A stretch of 64,000 bases of DNA from Linnemannia hyalina (Eukaryota; Mortierellomycota; Mortierellomycetes; Mortierellales; Mortierellaceae): NCBI GenBank assembly GCA_019671135.1, contig JAHRHY010000010.1:2150926-2214925 (forward strand), given 5' to 3'. The notes under the pieces were generated by a model that was given only the letters and a program-made list of their open reading frames with translations, was not told where the DNA came from and ran no database searches. Positions 9,084 through 18,880 of this stretch are shown one piece after another. Made by a program: the position numbers and the translations under genes. Position 1 is the stretch's first letter; every line of letters begins with the position of its first letter.

Positions 9084-10736
9084 ATGTCCGCTATACCTAA
9101 ATCCATTAACAAGGCGCTGAACTCATATGCCCATCTTATCTCTGATGTGGGCAAAGAGATTGCATTGCCTGGCAAACCGAAGACGGGCTGGAAAAAGTAC
9201 TCAGAGATATTCTGCGATAGTTTAATACTCTGGGGATTGCACAACCGGGCTGCACTTGTTGACGAGCAGCGCAAAAACACCACTTCCAATATTCGCGAAG
9301 CTTTTAAAGGCCTCGATGTTAGCCACTCCATGGTTAAAGTTGTTAACGAGGGTTATATCAAAGACAATAGTTTTTTTAGCTCTAAACTACTAGAAAAACA
9401 TAGAAAAAAGTTTAGAAGTTCGGCCTTATACCATGCTGGTTACTTTAGCATTAAGGTAACGCTCCATGAACTAGAGGCCATATCTCTAATATCCGAGATA
9501 ATACCAATACTTGATGAACTGGAGGTTGACTACGTTATCCTTCATGATATAGATATTGCTACGGATTGTAGATATGTCACAAGCCGTCCAATTCTTCAAC
9601 AGTACCTTCAAGAGAGATTTGGAGAAAATTTAGATATTGCCAACGATCTCCATAAGGTTGGTAACCACTGTCTTTCTTGGTTTGGAGTCACCGAAAAAGA
9701 CCAAAAGGTCCGTTGTAAGGTCTACAACAAACTTGTACAGATGTTGGAGAGTGCTGAAGTAAAAATGTCGTTGGGTTCAAGAATGGAGAATTTTGTCATG
9801 GATGTGGATAAGGACCTACATAAGAGACTTCGAAAGGCAAAGAAAACAGGTCTAACAAGACTTGAACTTACCTTTTATGGACAGGAGATATATACATTCT
9901 CCTATTATAAAGGAGTTTTGGATGCCATAAAGGAAGAGATCCAAGAATGTCCCACCTTCTGCGTAAAGCACAAGGCATATTGGAAGTACATAGTTGGCAA
10001 TATATCATCCATGGTAGGTATTCATGTAACAATGGGTGAAAAATCGGCATTCGCATATTGCCATTGGTGGAACTCTGTTACAGGTAAGAAGTATGGTTCA
10101 TATCGTAACAATGTCGAGAAAGAGGAAGCAATGACGTTGTTAGCCAACTATAGCTTCAACGATAGACCAATATACTTTTTGGAGGTTGAGATGGATGAGA
10201 ATAGCATCAAGGATATTACAGTTACCAAGTACAAACGGCCTGACGAATGTACAGCAATAACACTTGTTGCAGGAGCACATAAAGGCATGTACCCATACAT
10301 TTACGATGATGATGTTTTACAATTCGAGGATATGGGTATAGTGGAGGTAGATAATGTAAAGATCCAATGGCCTGAGAGAAGAATCCGCAAAGGTGCACCA
10401 CCAATTGTTGATATTCATCTAGAAAACATGAATGGTGAGAATTTTATACAAGTCCATGATAGAGCTATCCACAAAGCAACATATAAAGCTGGATATAATG
10501 TACTTGAAATAAATACCAGCTATACAGTCATAGCAATTGCAATGGATATGTATCACAACAAAGAATATATTTTTGCAACATTGTCCAATGGTATTAAAGT
10601 ACGATGTGGACTTAGTTTAGAAATAAAGATCGTTGCATGGCTGGAAGAATATCCCGATGGCCAAGTTCCGTATATGAATTTCACCACATTGCAATGCAGA
10701 ACTGTTCGCGGGTTCAAGGATATTTATATACGTTAA
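9084..10736 (+). CDS. Rep-like protein of TE-1 (unknown family)
   Basis: A 550-residue protein. The start is the ATG at 9084 (MSAIPKSINKALNSYAHLIS) because the homologue at 24301 begins at the matching place; the open frame extends further upstream without support. Conserved between copies: FCDS near residue 45, YHAGYFSIKV/YQHGFITIKV, HDIDIATDC (154-162), NHCLSWFG (from 194), KVYNKLVQMLES (from 212), SLGSR and RLELTF (from 259). The combination of a DxD-like strand, a K-Y-x-K motif and an R-x-E-(L/I)-T-F strand loosely recalls rolling-circle replication initiators of the filamentous-phage type. I cannot confirm that without a profile search. The C-terminal half has no recognised domain. The gene converges on the transposase gene 38 bp away. 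A DNA-processing partner of the transposase is plausible, not shown. Confidence 0.8.
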   Translation: MSAIPKSINKALNSYAHLISDVGKEIALPGKPKTGWKKYSEIFCDSLILWGLHNRAALVDEQRKNTTSNIREAFKGLDVSHSMVKVVNEGYIKDNSFFSSKLLEKHRKKFRSSALYHAGYFSIKVTLHELEAISLISEIIPILDELEVDYVILHDIDIATDCRYVTSRPILQQYLQERFGENLDIANDLHKVGNHCLSWFGVTEKDQKVRCKVYNKLVQMLESAEVKMSLGSRMENFVMDVDKDLHKRLRKAKKTGLTRLELTFYGQEIYTFSYYKGVLDAIKEEIQECPTFCVKHKAYWKYIVGNISSMVGIHVTMGEKSAFAYCHWWNSVTGKKYGSYRNNVEKEEAMTLLANYSFNDRPIYFLEVEMDENSIKDITVTKYKRPDECTAITLVAGAHKGMYPYIYDDDVLQFEDMGIVEVDNVKIQWPERRIRKGAPPIVDIHLENMNGENFIQVHDRAIHKATYKAGYNVLEINTSYTVIAIAMDMYHNKEYIFATLSNGIKVRCGLSLEIKIVAWLEEYPDGQVPYMNFTTLQCRTVRGFKDIYIR

Positions 10737-10752
10737 GAATGCTAATAGATAG

Positions 10753-10762
10753 TTTTTAAAAA
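10753..10762. promoter_or_regulatory. TTTTTAAAAA between convergent gene ends
   Basis: It lies in the 37-bp gap between the Rep-like stop (10736) and the transposase stop (10774, minus strand). Here it can only serve 3' ends, so a bidirectional termination or polyadenylation role is the simplest reading. Confidence 0.5.
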
Positions 10763-10773
10763 TTACAATGGGC

Positions 10774-12033
10774 TTACTTTGTACGCTTATATGATGGAAT
10801 CTCCACTCCTGCAAAAATTTCACGTCGCTTATTAGTCGGCTCTTCCCGTTGTTTATCCTCGACATCCATAGTAGTCATCTCCAAGAACTGCTCTTGTAAC
10901 TTTGTTATATCTCGTGCATCATGCAACATCTCATCCACTGGAATATAATCCAAGATTTGTTCCATTGCACCATTGGCATATGGAAAGTCGAAGCCATCTC
11001 TAATCCAGGCACTATGAATGGGTTCCAGATTTAACTGCAGTAGTGCCACCATCTTCTTGATGTTCATAAGTAAGAGACACAATCGCAATTGCAAATTATA
11101 TGTTTCTATCTTGGTTACCAACACTGGTTTCCTATTGTTGTGCTTCTCAAAGGTTGCTCCAAGATCTCCAAATTCGGCTTCTATCTGAGAGCGGAAACTG
11201 CCGAAAATCTTATTGTAGTTAGTTTCATCTTGTGCAAGATCTTTCCCACGGCTTTTGCGAATTGGATAACAAAAGTTTTTCTTGCTCATGCTTGTTTCTT
11301 CTACTATTTTCTTAATGTATTGTGTGTACCCTCCATCCAATGCAATACAATCTAGCTCGTGGATGTGCTTATGTATCTTCATACCAACCAACATAGTACC
11401 ATCGTTGTTATCCTTGCAAGGTAGCGATTTAGAGACTAGTATTGCCATGCCATTGCAATCGACACACACTTGCGTTCTTACACCAGATTTCTTCAGCTTG
11501 TAAGAGTACATGTCTGAGCTAGACTTTTCTTCACATGAAAGACGTGTATCATGACCATCCAAATGCAATGTTACATGTGGGAATAGTGGTGGATTCCTGA
11601 GTTTAGCAGAAATCAAGCGTATAGGAAATGTGGAGAACATATTCGCAAGTGCATGGTTAATATGCTTCGAATGCACATTATAGTTAGTCTTGTAGAACTC
11701 TGTATGAATGGAGTGGAAACTACTTTTTGGTATGTGGGTTGACATTCCATCCATTGCCAAGCCTGCAACTAAGTGGTACAATATCAACAATCCTTTGTCG
11801 ACCTCTCTGTACGGACCTGGATACTGCTTGAGAGACCAAATAACTACAAGAAAGTAGAATACAGGAATTGCACCTAATCTTCTTATAAGTAAGTCTTTAA
11901 CAGTTTTCATGTGTGCTACTAGCTTCAACGCAGTCCTATGATTATTGGATGGTTCTTGCGTAGGCCATTCTGCATCCAAAAAAGTCCATTCATCCTCTAA
12001 CAACCGTTGAAATAGGCGCTTTAAGTTTGCCAT
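10774..12033 (-). CDS. DDE transposase of TE-1 (IS5/PIF-Harbinger-like)
   Basis: A 419-residue protein. The ATG at 12033 (MANLKRLF) is chosen because it matches MDLTKHFQ in the TE-2 homologue; the open frame extends 18 codons further into the terminal repeat. An N-terminal helical region (1-140) precedes the nuclease core: D159 in LHLDGHDTR, D233 in ALDGGY and E285 in FGSFRSQIEAEFGDL form the expected D-D-E set. The strand SYKLKKSGVRTQV lies between the first two. The tail is acidic and basic. The start lies just inside the unique region and upstream control would lie in the terminal repeat. It would cut at the GGAGGCC ends. All key residues are present, so it may be active. Confidence 0.9.
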   Translation of the reverse strand: MANLKRLFQRLLEDEWTFLDAEWPTQEPSNNHRTALKLVAHMKTVKDLLIRRLGAIPVFYFLVVIWSLKQYPGPYREVDKGLLILYHLVAGLAMDGMSTHIPKSSFHSIHTEFYKTNYNVHSKHINHALANMFSTFPIRLISAKLRNPPLFPHVTLHLDGHDTRLSCEEKSSSDMYSYKLKKSGVRTQVCVDCNGMAILVSKSLPCKDNNDGTMLVGMKIHKHIHELDCIALDGGYTQYIKKIVEETSMSKKNFCYPIRKSRGKDLAQDETNYNKIFGSFRSQIEAEFGDLGATFEKHNNRKPVLVTKIETYNLQLRLCLLLMNIKKMVALLQLNLEPIHSAWIRDGFDFPYANGAMEQILDYIPVDEMLHDARDITKLQEQFLEMTTMDVEDKQREEPTNKRREIFAGVEIPSYKRTK

Positions 12034-12056
12034 GACTGTAATTACAACCTGGTAAA

Positions 12057-14242
12057 CTATTAGCAAAAATTCCTTTATATAACACACTTTTGGATTTTTT
12101 AAAACTATTAACGATAAACACGATAGGGGAGCAAGCCCCTCAACCAGATGTCAAAGTATTTCATCATGGCGGTTTTGCGACAACTTTTTTGTAACCACCA
12201 ATTTTCTCCCAACCACCAAAGTATACAAACGATATTTTATAGACATTTCCTAAGTCTACATAACTTTTATTTATACAACTTCTTTTTTCTGTCTTGTTAT
12301 CATACAAAATGCGATAGAAATGTCACAATGTTCATACCCATTTGCATCACGAAATATGGGGTACGTTTTAAGAAACGTCTATTTTTAAAGACATAGTTGC
12401 TCTTTAAACAACACATTTTCTCTACCTTATTATTACACAAAATGCAATAGAAATGTCACAATGTTCATACCCATTTGCATCACGAAATATGTAATGTGTT
12501 TTAAGAAACGTCTATTTTAAACGACATAACTATTCTGTTAACAACTTCTTTTTTCTGTCTTGTTATCACACAAAATGCGATAGAAATGTCACAATGTTCA
12601 TACCCATTTGCATCACGAAATATGTGATACGTTTTAAGAAACGTCCATTTTAAACGACATAATTACTCTGTTAACAACACATTTTCTCTACCTTATTATC
12701 ACACAAAATGCGATAGAAATGTCACAATGTTCATACCCATTTGCATCACGAAATATGTGATAAGTTTTAAGAAACGTCTATTTTAAACGACATAATTACT
12801 CTGTTAACAACACATTTTTTCTATCTTATTATCACACAAAATGCGATAGAAATGTCACAATGTTTATACCCATTGGCATCACGAAATATGTGATACGTTT
12901 TAAGAAACGTCCATTTTAAACGACATAATTACTCTGTTAACAACACATTTTCTCTACCTTATTATCACACAAAATGCGATAGAAACGCCACGATGTTTAT
13001 ATCCATTTGCATCACGAAATATGTGATGTGTTTTAAGAAACGTCTATTTTTAACGACATAATTACTCTATTAACAATACATTTTTTCTATCTTGTTATCA
13101 CACAAAATGCAATAGAAACGTTGTAATATAATAGCCATTTGCATTATAAAATATGTGATGTGTTTTAAGAAACGTCTATTTTAAACGATATAATTGTTAT
13201 ATCTACAACTACCCACAATGCATGGTCTAATTGCGATATCTCTGTTTTTACCATTGTCGTAATTACCTACAATCTGTATAACAATAAATGCTATAACAAT
13301 TGTAAGTTAACCAAAGTGTAATAATATTAAACGTCGTGCAAATCGTGGGCTTACCTAAAGTATGTCAACATTAAACATTGTAATACTTACGAGTTTATCA
13401 AGAATGTATTAAAATTAAACATCACGATAATCACGAGGTCATCCAAAATGCGTTCATATCAAATATCATAACTATGGTAATAACTACAGTTTGTCAGCTG
13501 TCGAATCGAATGCCGAATGTCAAATGTCGAATGTCGAATATTGTTGAGAAAGTGTAGCAATAACGCCATTAAAAACGTATCAGCTACCCTTTCTTTCCAA
13601 CAACCAATGTTTGTTAAAGCCACTATGCTACTTTTTAAAAAAATCGGGATCCAACTTTTTTTTAAAAACTACCACTACATCATCACCAGTATCACGAGTG
13701 CTATATTGGATATACACATAGGATATATCATGAAAAGGAGATATTAGTAACCATCGCTAATTATATAAACACGAAAACAAATGCTCTACTAGGAGGCCAT
13801 CCATGTTCGGCTCCACCAACCATAGACTACAGTATAAAAATATCTGTCAACACCTATTAAAACAGTGTGTTCCTTGAGAGTACAACAAATCTCATCAGCT
13901 TTTTCCTTCCACCAGTCTCCATTTTCTACATTCACCACCACTACTTTGTAACATCATCTACTTTAGCTGAGAAAGCCTTGGACATGATCATCTCATATTG
14001 GATCCTGGATATTACAGATAGTAATTTCCTTTCCAATATGAGATGATCATGTCCAAGGCTTTCTCAGCTAAAGTAGATGATGTTACAAAGTAGTGGTGGT
14101 GAATGTAGAAAATGGAGACTGGTGGAAGGAAAAAGCTGATGAGATTTGTTGTACTCTCAAGGAACACACTGTTTTAATAGGTGTTGACAGATATTTTTAT
14201 ACTGTAGTCTATGGTTGGTGGAGCCGAACATGGATGGCCTCC
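12057..14242 (-). repeat. TE-1 right inverted terminal repeat
   Basis: Mirror of 6446-8631, including the 133-bp array (about 12258-13188) and the 451-bp hairpin module at 13792-14242. ORFs of 82 and 76 codons recur in both termini only because the DNA is duplicated. Confidence 0.95.
13792..14242. repeat. Terminal 451-bp hairpin module (right)
   Basis: Mirror copy of the left tip. It starts GGAGGCC after CTA and ends GGCCTCC before TAG, so the module again has its own termini on both sides. Confidence 0.92.
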
Positions 14243-14412
14243 TAGGTGAAGGTCGCCAGTTTGTCTGGGATGATGCCACCGAGTCCGCTTTTCGTGCACT
14301 CAAGGATGCCATCAGCTCTGCCCCAGTATTACGCATCTTTGACCCAGACCTACCCTCGATCGTCGAGACCGATGCATCGGGTTATGCTGTTGGCGCGGTC
14401 CTCTTCCAGATA

Positions 14413-14907
14413 GCGGCCCCTTCATGTGCAGAGGATATAAAAAGGCATATAAAAAATATCCAAAGTCCAAGGAACGGAGTGTTGACTTCCATAACTGGCA
14501 TATCTCTTCATAGTGGGCAACAGAACACAGAATAAAATAGCAATAGACAGCACAAGAATTTTTAAAATGTAATCTCTCCCCTGTATTTCACGACAAAGAT
14601 ACAGTTGAGAATACAAGTGCTTTAGATGATCACATACAAGAACTACTCTGTCGAATCTTGCAGTGAGGGTTACAGGTTAATAGTAGATGGACATATTCAA
14701 GAGTTTGGTGTGCGAAAAATAAGAAGACTTTGTTGTTTGGAGAATAGGTTGGTGTTTAGTAGGATAGTTAAACAAAAAATGTTACAATGGTTGTCTTATA
14801 TGCTTGGTATCATACATACACTCTCCTCTAATGGACGCGGTGGATATCGTCAAGATCTGCAGAGATGTAACAAACACCATATGATAATTTGGACTTGAAA
14901 GGCCTCC
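14413..14907 (+). mobile_element. 495-bp unit, copy B
   Basis: It begins GCGGCCCCTTCATGTG and ends GGCCTCC, with ATA duplicated (14410-14412, 14908-14910). It lies inside the RNase H region of gypsy-1. Removal plus one ATA restores the frame (VLFQI|DADGFARPVAF). It has no transposase, so it is a non-autonomous element. The TIRs are imperfect (GCGGCCCCTTCA versus GAGGCCTTTCA). Confidence 0.95.
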
Positions 14908-16778
14908 ATAGACGCTGATGGGTTTGCACGACCCGTGGCCTTCACCTCGCGAAAGATGAATTCTGCAGAACAGAATTACCCAACTCATGAGCAAGAGCTC
15001 CTCGCTGTGGTCCACGCACTCAAGACCTGGCGGTATTACCTTGACGGCTCCCATTTTATTGTGTATACCGATCATGATACGCTCCGTCATTTCCCCACGC
15101 AACCCAAGCTCACTCGAAGACAAGCACGTTGGATGGAGCTTCTACAAGAGTATGACTTTGATTTCAAGTTCAAGCGTGGCGCTGACAATGTCGTTCCTGA
15201 TGCCCTCTCTCGGCGTCCGGACCACCGCGTACCAAACCCCCCACCCCTCTCAGTCAATGCACTTGACCTTCAAGCGGACACAGGTTTGAGGCAGCGCCTG
15301 ATCGAAGGGTATCAAAACGATCCTCGTCTTGGCCCTATCTATCAAAGCTGCCTCCGAGGCAAGTCGCCATCCCTTTACTCATTGTATAATGGCTTATTGT
15401 ATGTTGAGCGGCATGGTGATACCCTACTCTGCATACCAAAGTTCTCTGACCTACGCCTTCTTCTTCTTCATGATGTTCATGATGCCGCCATTGCTGGCCA
15501 CCTGGGGTTCGATAAAACGTACACTACCTTACGCCGCCTGGCCTACTGGCCCAAGATGTCTGTTGATGTCCGTAACTACGTGGCTTCTTGCTCAAGCTGC
15601 CAGCGAAACAAGGCTGTTCGTCGCCTTCCTGCCGGTCTGCTCCATCCCTTGGAAGTTCCTGAGCAGCGCTGGGATACCGTTACCATGGATTTTGTCGTCA
15701 AGTTACCTATGACCGCCCGAAAGCACGATGCCATTACCGTCTTTGTAGACAAGGTCTCAAAACAAGTGCACTTCGCCCCAAGTCGCACCACAGACACCGC
15801 CACCGATGTTGCCAATTGTTTCTTCTCCAACATCTTTCGCCTCCATGGTCTTCCCCTCACCATCGTCTCCGACAGAGATACAAAATTCACCAGCACTTTT
15901 TGGCGTCGACTACAGGAACGCTTAGGCACCAAGCTTGCCATGTCCTCCTCCTTCCACCCACAGACGGACGGCCAGTCGGAAAGGGCCATTCAAACCCTCA
16001 AGACCATGCTGCGCGCCCTGGTGAATCACAAACAAGACGACTGGGACCTGTACCTACCTGCCGCCGAGTTCGCATACAACAATGCGGCCCACTCGTCCAC
16101 AGGCGTCTCGCCATTTTTTCTGAACCATGGTTTCCATCCTCGAGTACCGGCCTCTCTCCTCGGACCCACGGGTGTCTCTGACCCTGCTTCCTTGTCGGAC
16201 TTTGACTCGTTTGTCTATGCTCAGCAATCAGCCCTCGCTACTGCCCGCGATAGTCTCCTTACCGCACAAGCCGTACAGGCCAAGCATGCCGATGCTCACC
16301 GTCGTTCCCACTCTTACCAAGTCGGCGATCAAGTCCTTCTTAGCACCGAGAACATCACAACAGCCTACGACTCCAGCCGACCAGCCTCCTCCCTTCAGGC
16401 CCGTTACTTTGGTCCCTTCACCCTGCTGGCACAACGTTCGCCGGTCTCCTTTCAGGTGGAGCTTCCTCCCACCATGCGCATTCATGATGTGTTCCATGTC
16501 GACCGCCTCAAACCATACCTCCCCTCCCCGGAGTCGTTGGGCCGTCGGGTAGCACCTCCACCCGACCCCGAAATTGTTGATGGAGAAATTGAGTACGAGG
16601 TTGAAGCCATCTTGGACCACCGCACAAAGCGCCGCAAGATCGAGTTTCTTGTCAAATGGCTCGGATACGATGCAGCCAAGGACTCCACCTGGGTTCCCTT
16701 CAAGGACATGGCCAATAGTCCGGATATTCTTCGCACATACTGTCAAACACACGATCTGCTTTATTTATTAGGGGAAGG

Positions 16779-17018
16779 TGTCACAGTATCATAATCTGTT
16801 GTGACCCTAGATCATTAGCGTCATCTAACCACTGTCTCATCTAACCACATTATCACCTAATTACATCCCCATCTAACCACATCACCACCTCACCACATCA
16901 CCACCATCCTGGAGCCCATAGCCTAGCACACATAAATACCCTGGCTCCCCTGTACAATAAACACCATCCGTTTCTGCCTCCTGCTCTTGTCTATCACCCT
17001 TCTTCTGTTGCTATTACA
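16779..17018 (+). repeat. Gypsy-1 3' LTR
   Basis: 240 bp, TGTCACAG...TATTACA. It supplies the TAA stop of pol at 16792. It abuts a Rep-like fragment on its right. Confidence 0.95.
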
Positions 17019-17970
17019 GTGGGGTACTATATCTGTTATGAACACGCTTTGGCCAGGCAATAGAGATGTTGTCAAATTCCACAATTCCAACTTTGCTAAA
17101 TTTACGAATGACGTTAGAAGATGCATCCCTCGAAGGAAACATTCCTTTTTGCGAGCCAGCAACTAGCGTGATGGCAGTACATCCAGGCTCGCGCTTAAAT
17201 GTCCTTATTTCGCCCAAAATAACTTTCTCTTTGCGGCCCCTTCATGTGCAGAGGATATAAAAAGGCATATAAAAAATATCCAAAGTCCAAGGAACGGAGT
17301 GGTGACTTCCATAACTGGCATATCTCTTCATAGTGGGCAACAGAACACAGAATAAAATAGCAATAGACAGCACAAGAATTTTTAAAATGTAATCTCTCCC
17401 CTGTATTTCGCCCCAAAGATACAGTTGAGAGTACAAGTGCTTTAGATGATCACATACAAGAACTACTCTGGCGAATCTTGCAGTGAGGGTTACAGGTTAA
17501 TAGTAGATGGACACATTCAAGAGTGTGGTGTGCGAAAAATAAGAAGACTTTGTTGTTTGGAGAATAGGTTGGTGTTTAGTAGGATAGTTAAACAAAAAAT
17601 GTTACAATGGTTGTCTTATATGCTTGGTATCATATATACATTCTCATCCCATAGTCGCTATGGATATTGTCGAGATCTACAGAGATGTAACAAACACCAT
17701 ATGATAACTTGGACGTGAAAGGCCTCCTTTCCCATTTACCTCTTCTACATGTCCTTCCACAAAGTATATAGGTCTATTGTTAAAGGAATAGTTAGCCAGC
17801 AAAAGTGTAATAAGCTCGGGGTTCTTAAAGTTTTGCCACATATATCCATACTTCTTAGAGGTTACCGAATTCCACCAGTGACAATAAGCAAACAGTTTCT
17901 CATGTGGAAAATGTACAGCCACCATCGAGGTAATGCATTTTGCACGTTCCTCCCACTGCATCTCAAGAGT
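17019..17970 (-). pseudogene. Rep-like protein, central fragment
   Basis: Minus-strand coding sequence interrupted by copy C (17233-17727). Removing that unit joins EEVNGKEKVILGEIRTFK in one frame. It aligns to about residues 300-435 of the TE-1 Rep-like protein: AYCHWWNSVTSKKYG, LLANYSFNNRPIYF, GCTAITLVAGSQKGMFP and GIVEFDNISIAWP have close counterparts there. It is cut at 17019 by the gypsy-1 LTR and at about 17970 by unrelated sequence. The start of the match (MQWEERAKCITSMVAV) is nearly identical to the fragment at 37362-37462. Confidence 0.85.
17233..17727 (+). mobile_element. 495-bp unit, copy C
   Basis: GCGGCCCC...GGCCTCC with TTT on both sides (17230-17232, 17728-17730). Insertion in the Rep-like fragment; the host frame is restored on removal. 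This shows that units insert into members of their own family. Confidence 0.95.
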
Positions 17971-18880
17971 GTCCTTATTTCATGGACGCAGGCCATGCGA
18001 TTAAGCTGCGTCTTTCTTCCGGCATGTGACTTGAAGTGCCTGGAGATCATAATATATCACGTGATCCTTCTGTGAACCAATCACATTCGGCCCCTGCCTA
18101 GGTGGATATGTTGGGTCAGATCAGTCATTCTGGATACCATGTCCCTAGGAAAGTACTTTAGGATGATGTTTCTCGCCGGTGCCTACTAATAGTTTATTGT
18201 TAAGACACCTCCTACGGATATGGTTATGTAGTTTTTAAAAGAAAATAAGATTTCTTGGGTTTGATATTATCAAAAGATGGGGTATAGACGCGTGAAGATG
18301 TCGCCTAAACAACAACAATAAATCATTGTTGTCGTTTTTTGTACTTGCGTTTTTTCGACTTGAAAAAGTCGTTTTTGACTCTTGTCCATTAATGTGGATT
18401 TGTAGTAGTTGATCTCAGGAACTCGCTAGTATAGTTTTCAAAGAGATTGGCTGTGAATTGGCTGAGAAAATGATGAAAGAAAACTTCCAGCGCTTCTAAA
18501 AATCCGTCTTAATGGACAACTTTTTGATTGTACCGTGTAATAGTCAAGTTATTTTGTTGTTTTCTACCTGAATGATGGCTATGGGTCAAAGGATTAGAAT
18601 AAGGTCCTTAACAAGAATAATGTGTGTCTTTTGGTGCGATGGAAAGGAAAAAAGTAGGTGAGTATGCATGGAAAGGTTTGATTCTGTACGCTACTGTTCG
18701 TCTCAGGTATTCCTCAACTGTAATACTCGTTTAATATGTGAGATACAAGAGAAAGAAAAACAAGATAAAGTAGAGAGAGAGAGAGAGAACAGAGAGAGAG
18801 AAAGGGAGAATGGAGATAAAGGTAAACCAATCTGCGCATCTACTCATGCTATAAAAAAAAGAATATGTATAATACGTGTT
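17971..18880. other. No gene seen; GA-rich microsatellite
   Basis: There are no convincing ORFs. A GA-repeat stretch lies at about 18745-18815 (GAGAGAGAGAGAG interrupted by AAC and AAAGG). A T5A4 motif lies at 18232-18240. The part next to 18881 should hold the 3' flank of the Mutator-like element, but I find no matching terminal repeat. Confidence 0.5.

Larger units (their letters stand above)
6446..14242. mobile_element. TE-1: 7.8-kb DDE transposon with long hairpin-tipped inverted termini
   Basis: The element begins GGAGGCCATCC and ends GGATGGCCTCC, with TAG duplicated on both sides (6443-6445 and 14243-14245). Removing 7,797 bp plus one TAG restores the gypsy-1 pol frame (PLTSLL|GEGRQFVW), which fixes the boundaries. 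The left 2,186 bp (6446-8631) and right 2,186 bp (12057-14242) are inverted copies with no net indel. Between them lie a small ORF and a 550-residue protein on the plus strand, and a DDE transposase on the minus strand, convergent. The 3-bp duplication, GG-starting ends and IS5/DDE_4-type transposase resemble PIF/Harbinger. The architecture and the Rep-like gene do not match any member I know. Confidence 0.9.
4378..16794 (+). pseudogene. pol: Pol of gypsy-1, split by two insertions
   Basis: The coding segments are 4378-6445, 14243-14412 and 14908-16794, all in one frame. Order: linker, aspartic protease (LIDGGAQGN, where the usual Ser/Thr after the catalytic Asp is Gly), reverse transcriptase (YLDDILIYSK near 6130), RNase H (ETDASGYAVGAV across the unit insertion, then YTDHDTLRHF), integrase zinc domain (HDVHDAAIAGH ... 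CSSCQRNK), integrase core (TMDFV, VSDRD, SERA) and a chromodomain near the end (YEVEAILDHR ... VKWLGY). A TAG codon at 4930-4932 lies in frame before the protease. The final stop (16792) lies inside the 3' LTR. The two insertions make the gene non-functional here. Confidence 0.92.
3003..17018 (+). mobile_element. Gypsy-1: Ty3/gypsy chromovirus with two nested insertions
   Basis: Two 240-bp LTRs (3003-3242 and 16779-17018) bound the element. They differ at two positions that I can see. The order inside is gag, protease, reverse transcriptase, RNase H, integrase, chromodomain. TE-1 (6446-14242) and a 495-bp unit (14413-14907) interrupt pol. Both insertions plus 3-bp duplications are multiples of three, so removing them restores one frame. 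The bases outside the LTRs (CTCCG left, GTGGG right) do not match, so no target duplication is present. One flank was probably lost or rearranged. Confidence 0.93.

Noticed and set aside
14233..14250. TAGGTGAA after both TE-1 and copy H as a fixed target
   Set aside because: At TE-1 it is the original gypsy-1 codons (LLGEGRQF); at copy H it is inner TE-2 sequence. The similarity is chance or at most a weak target preference.
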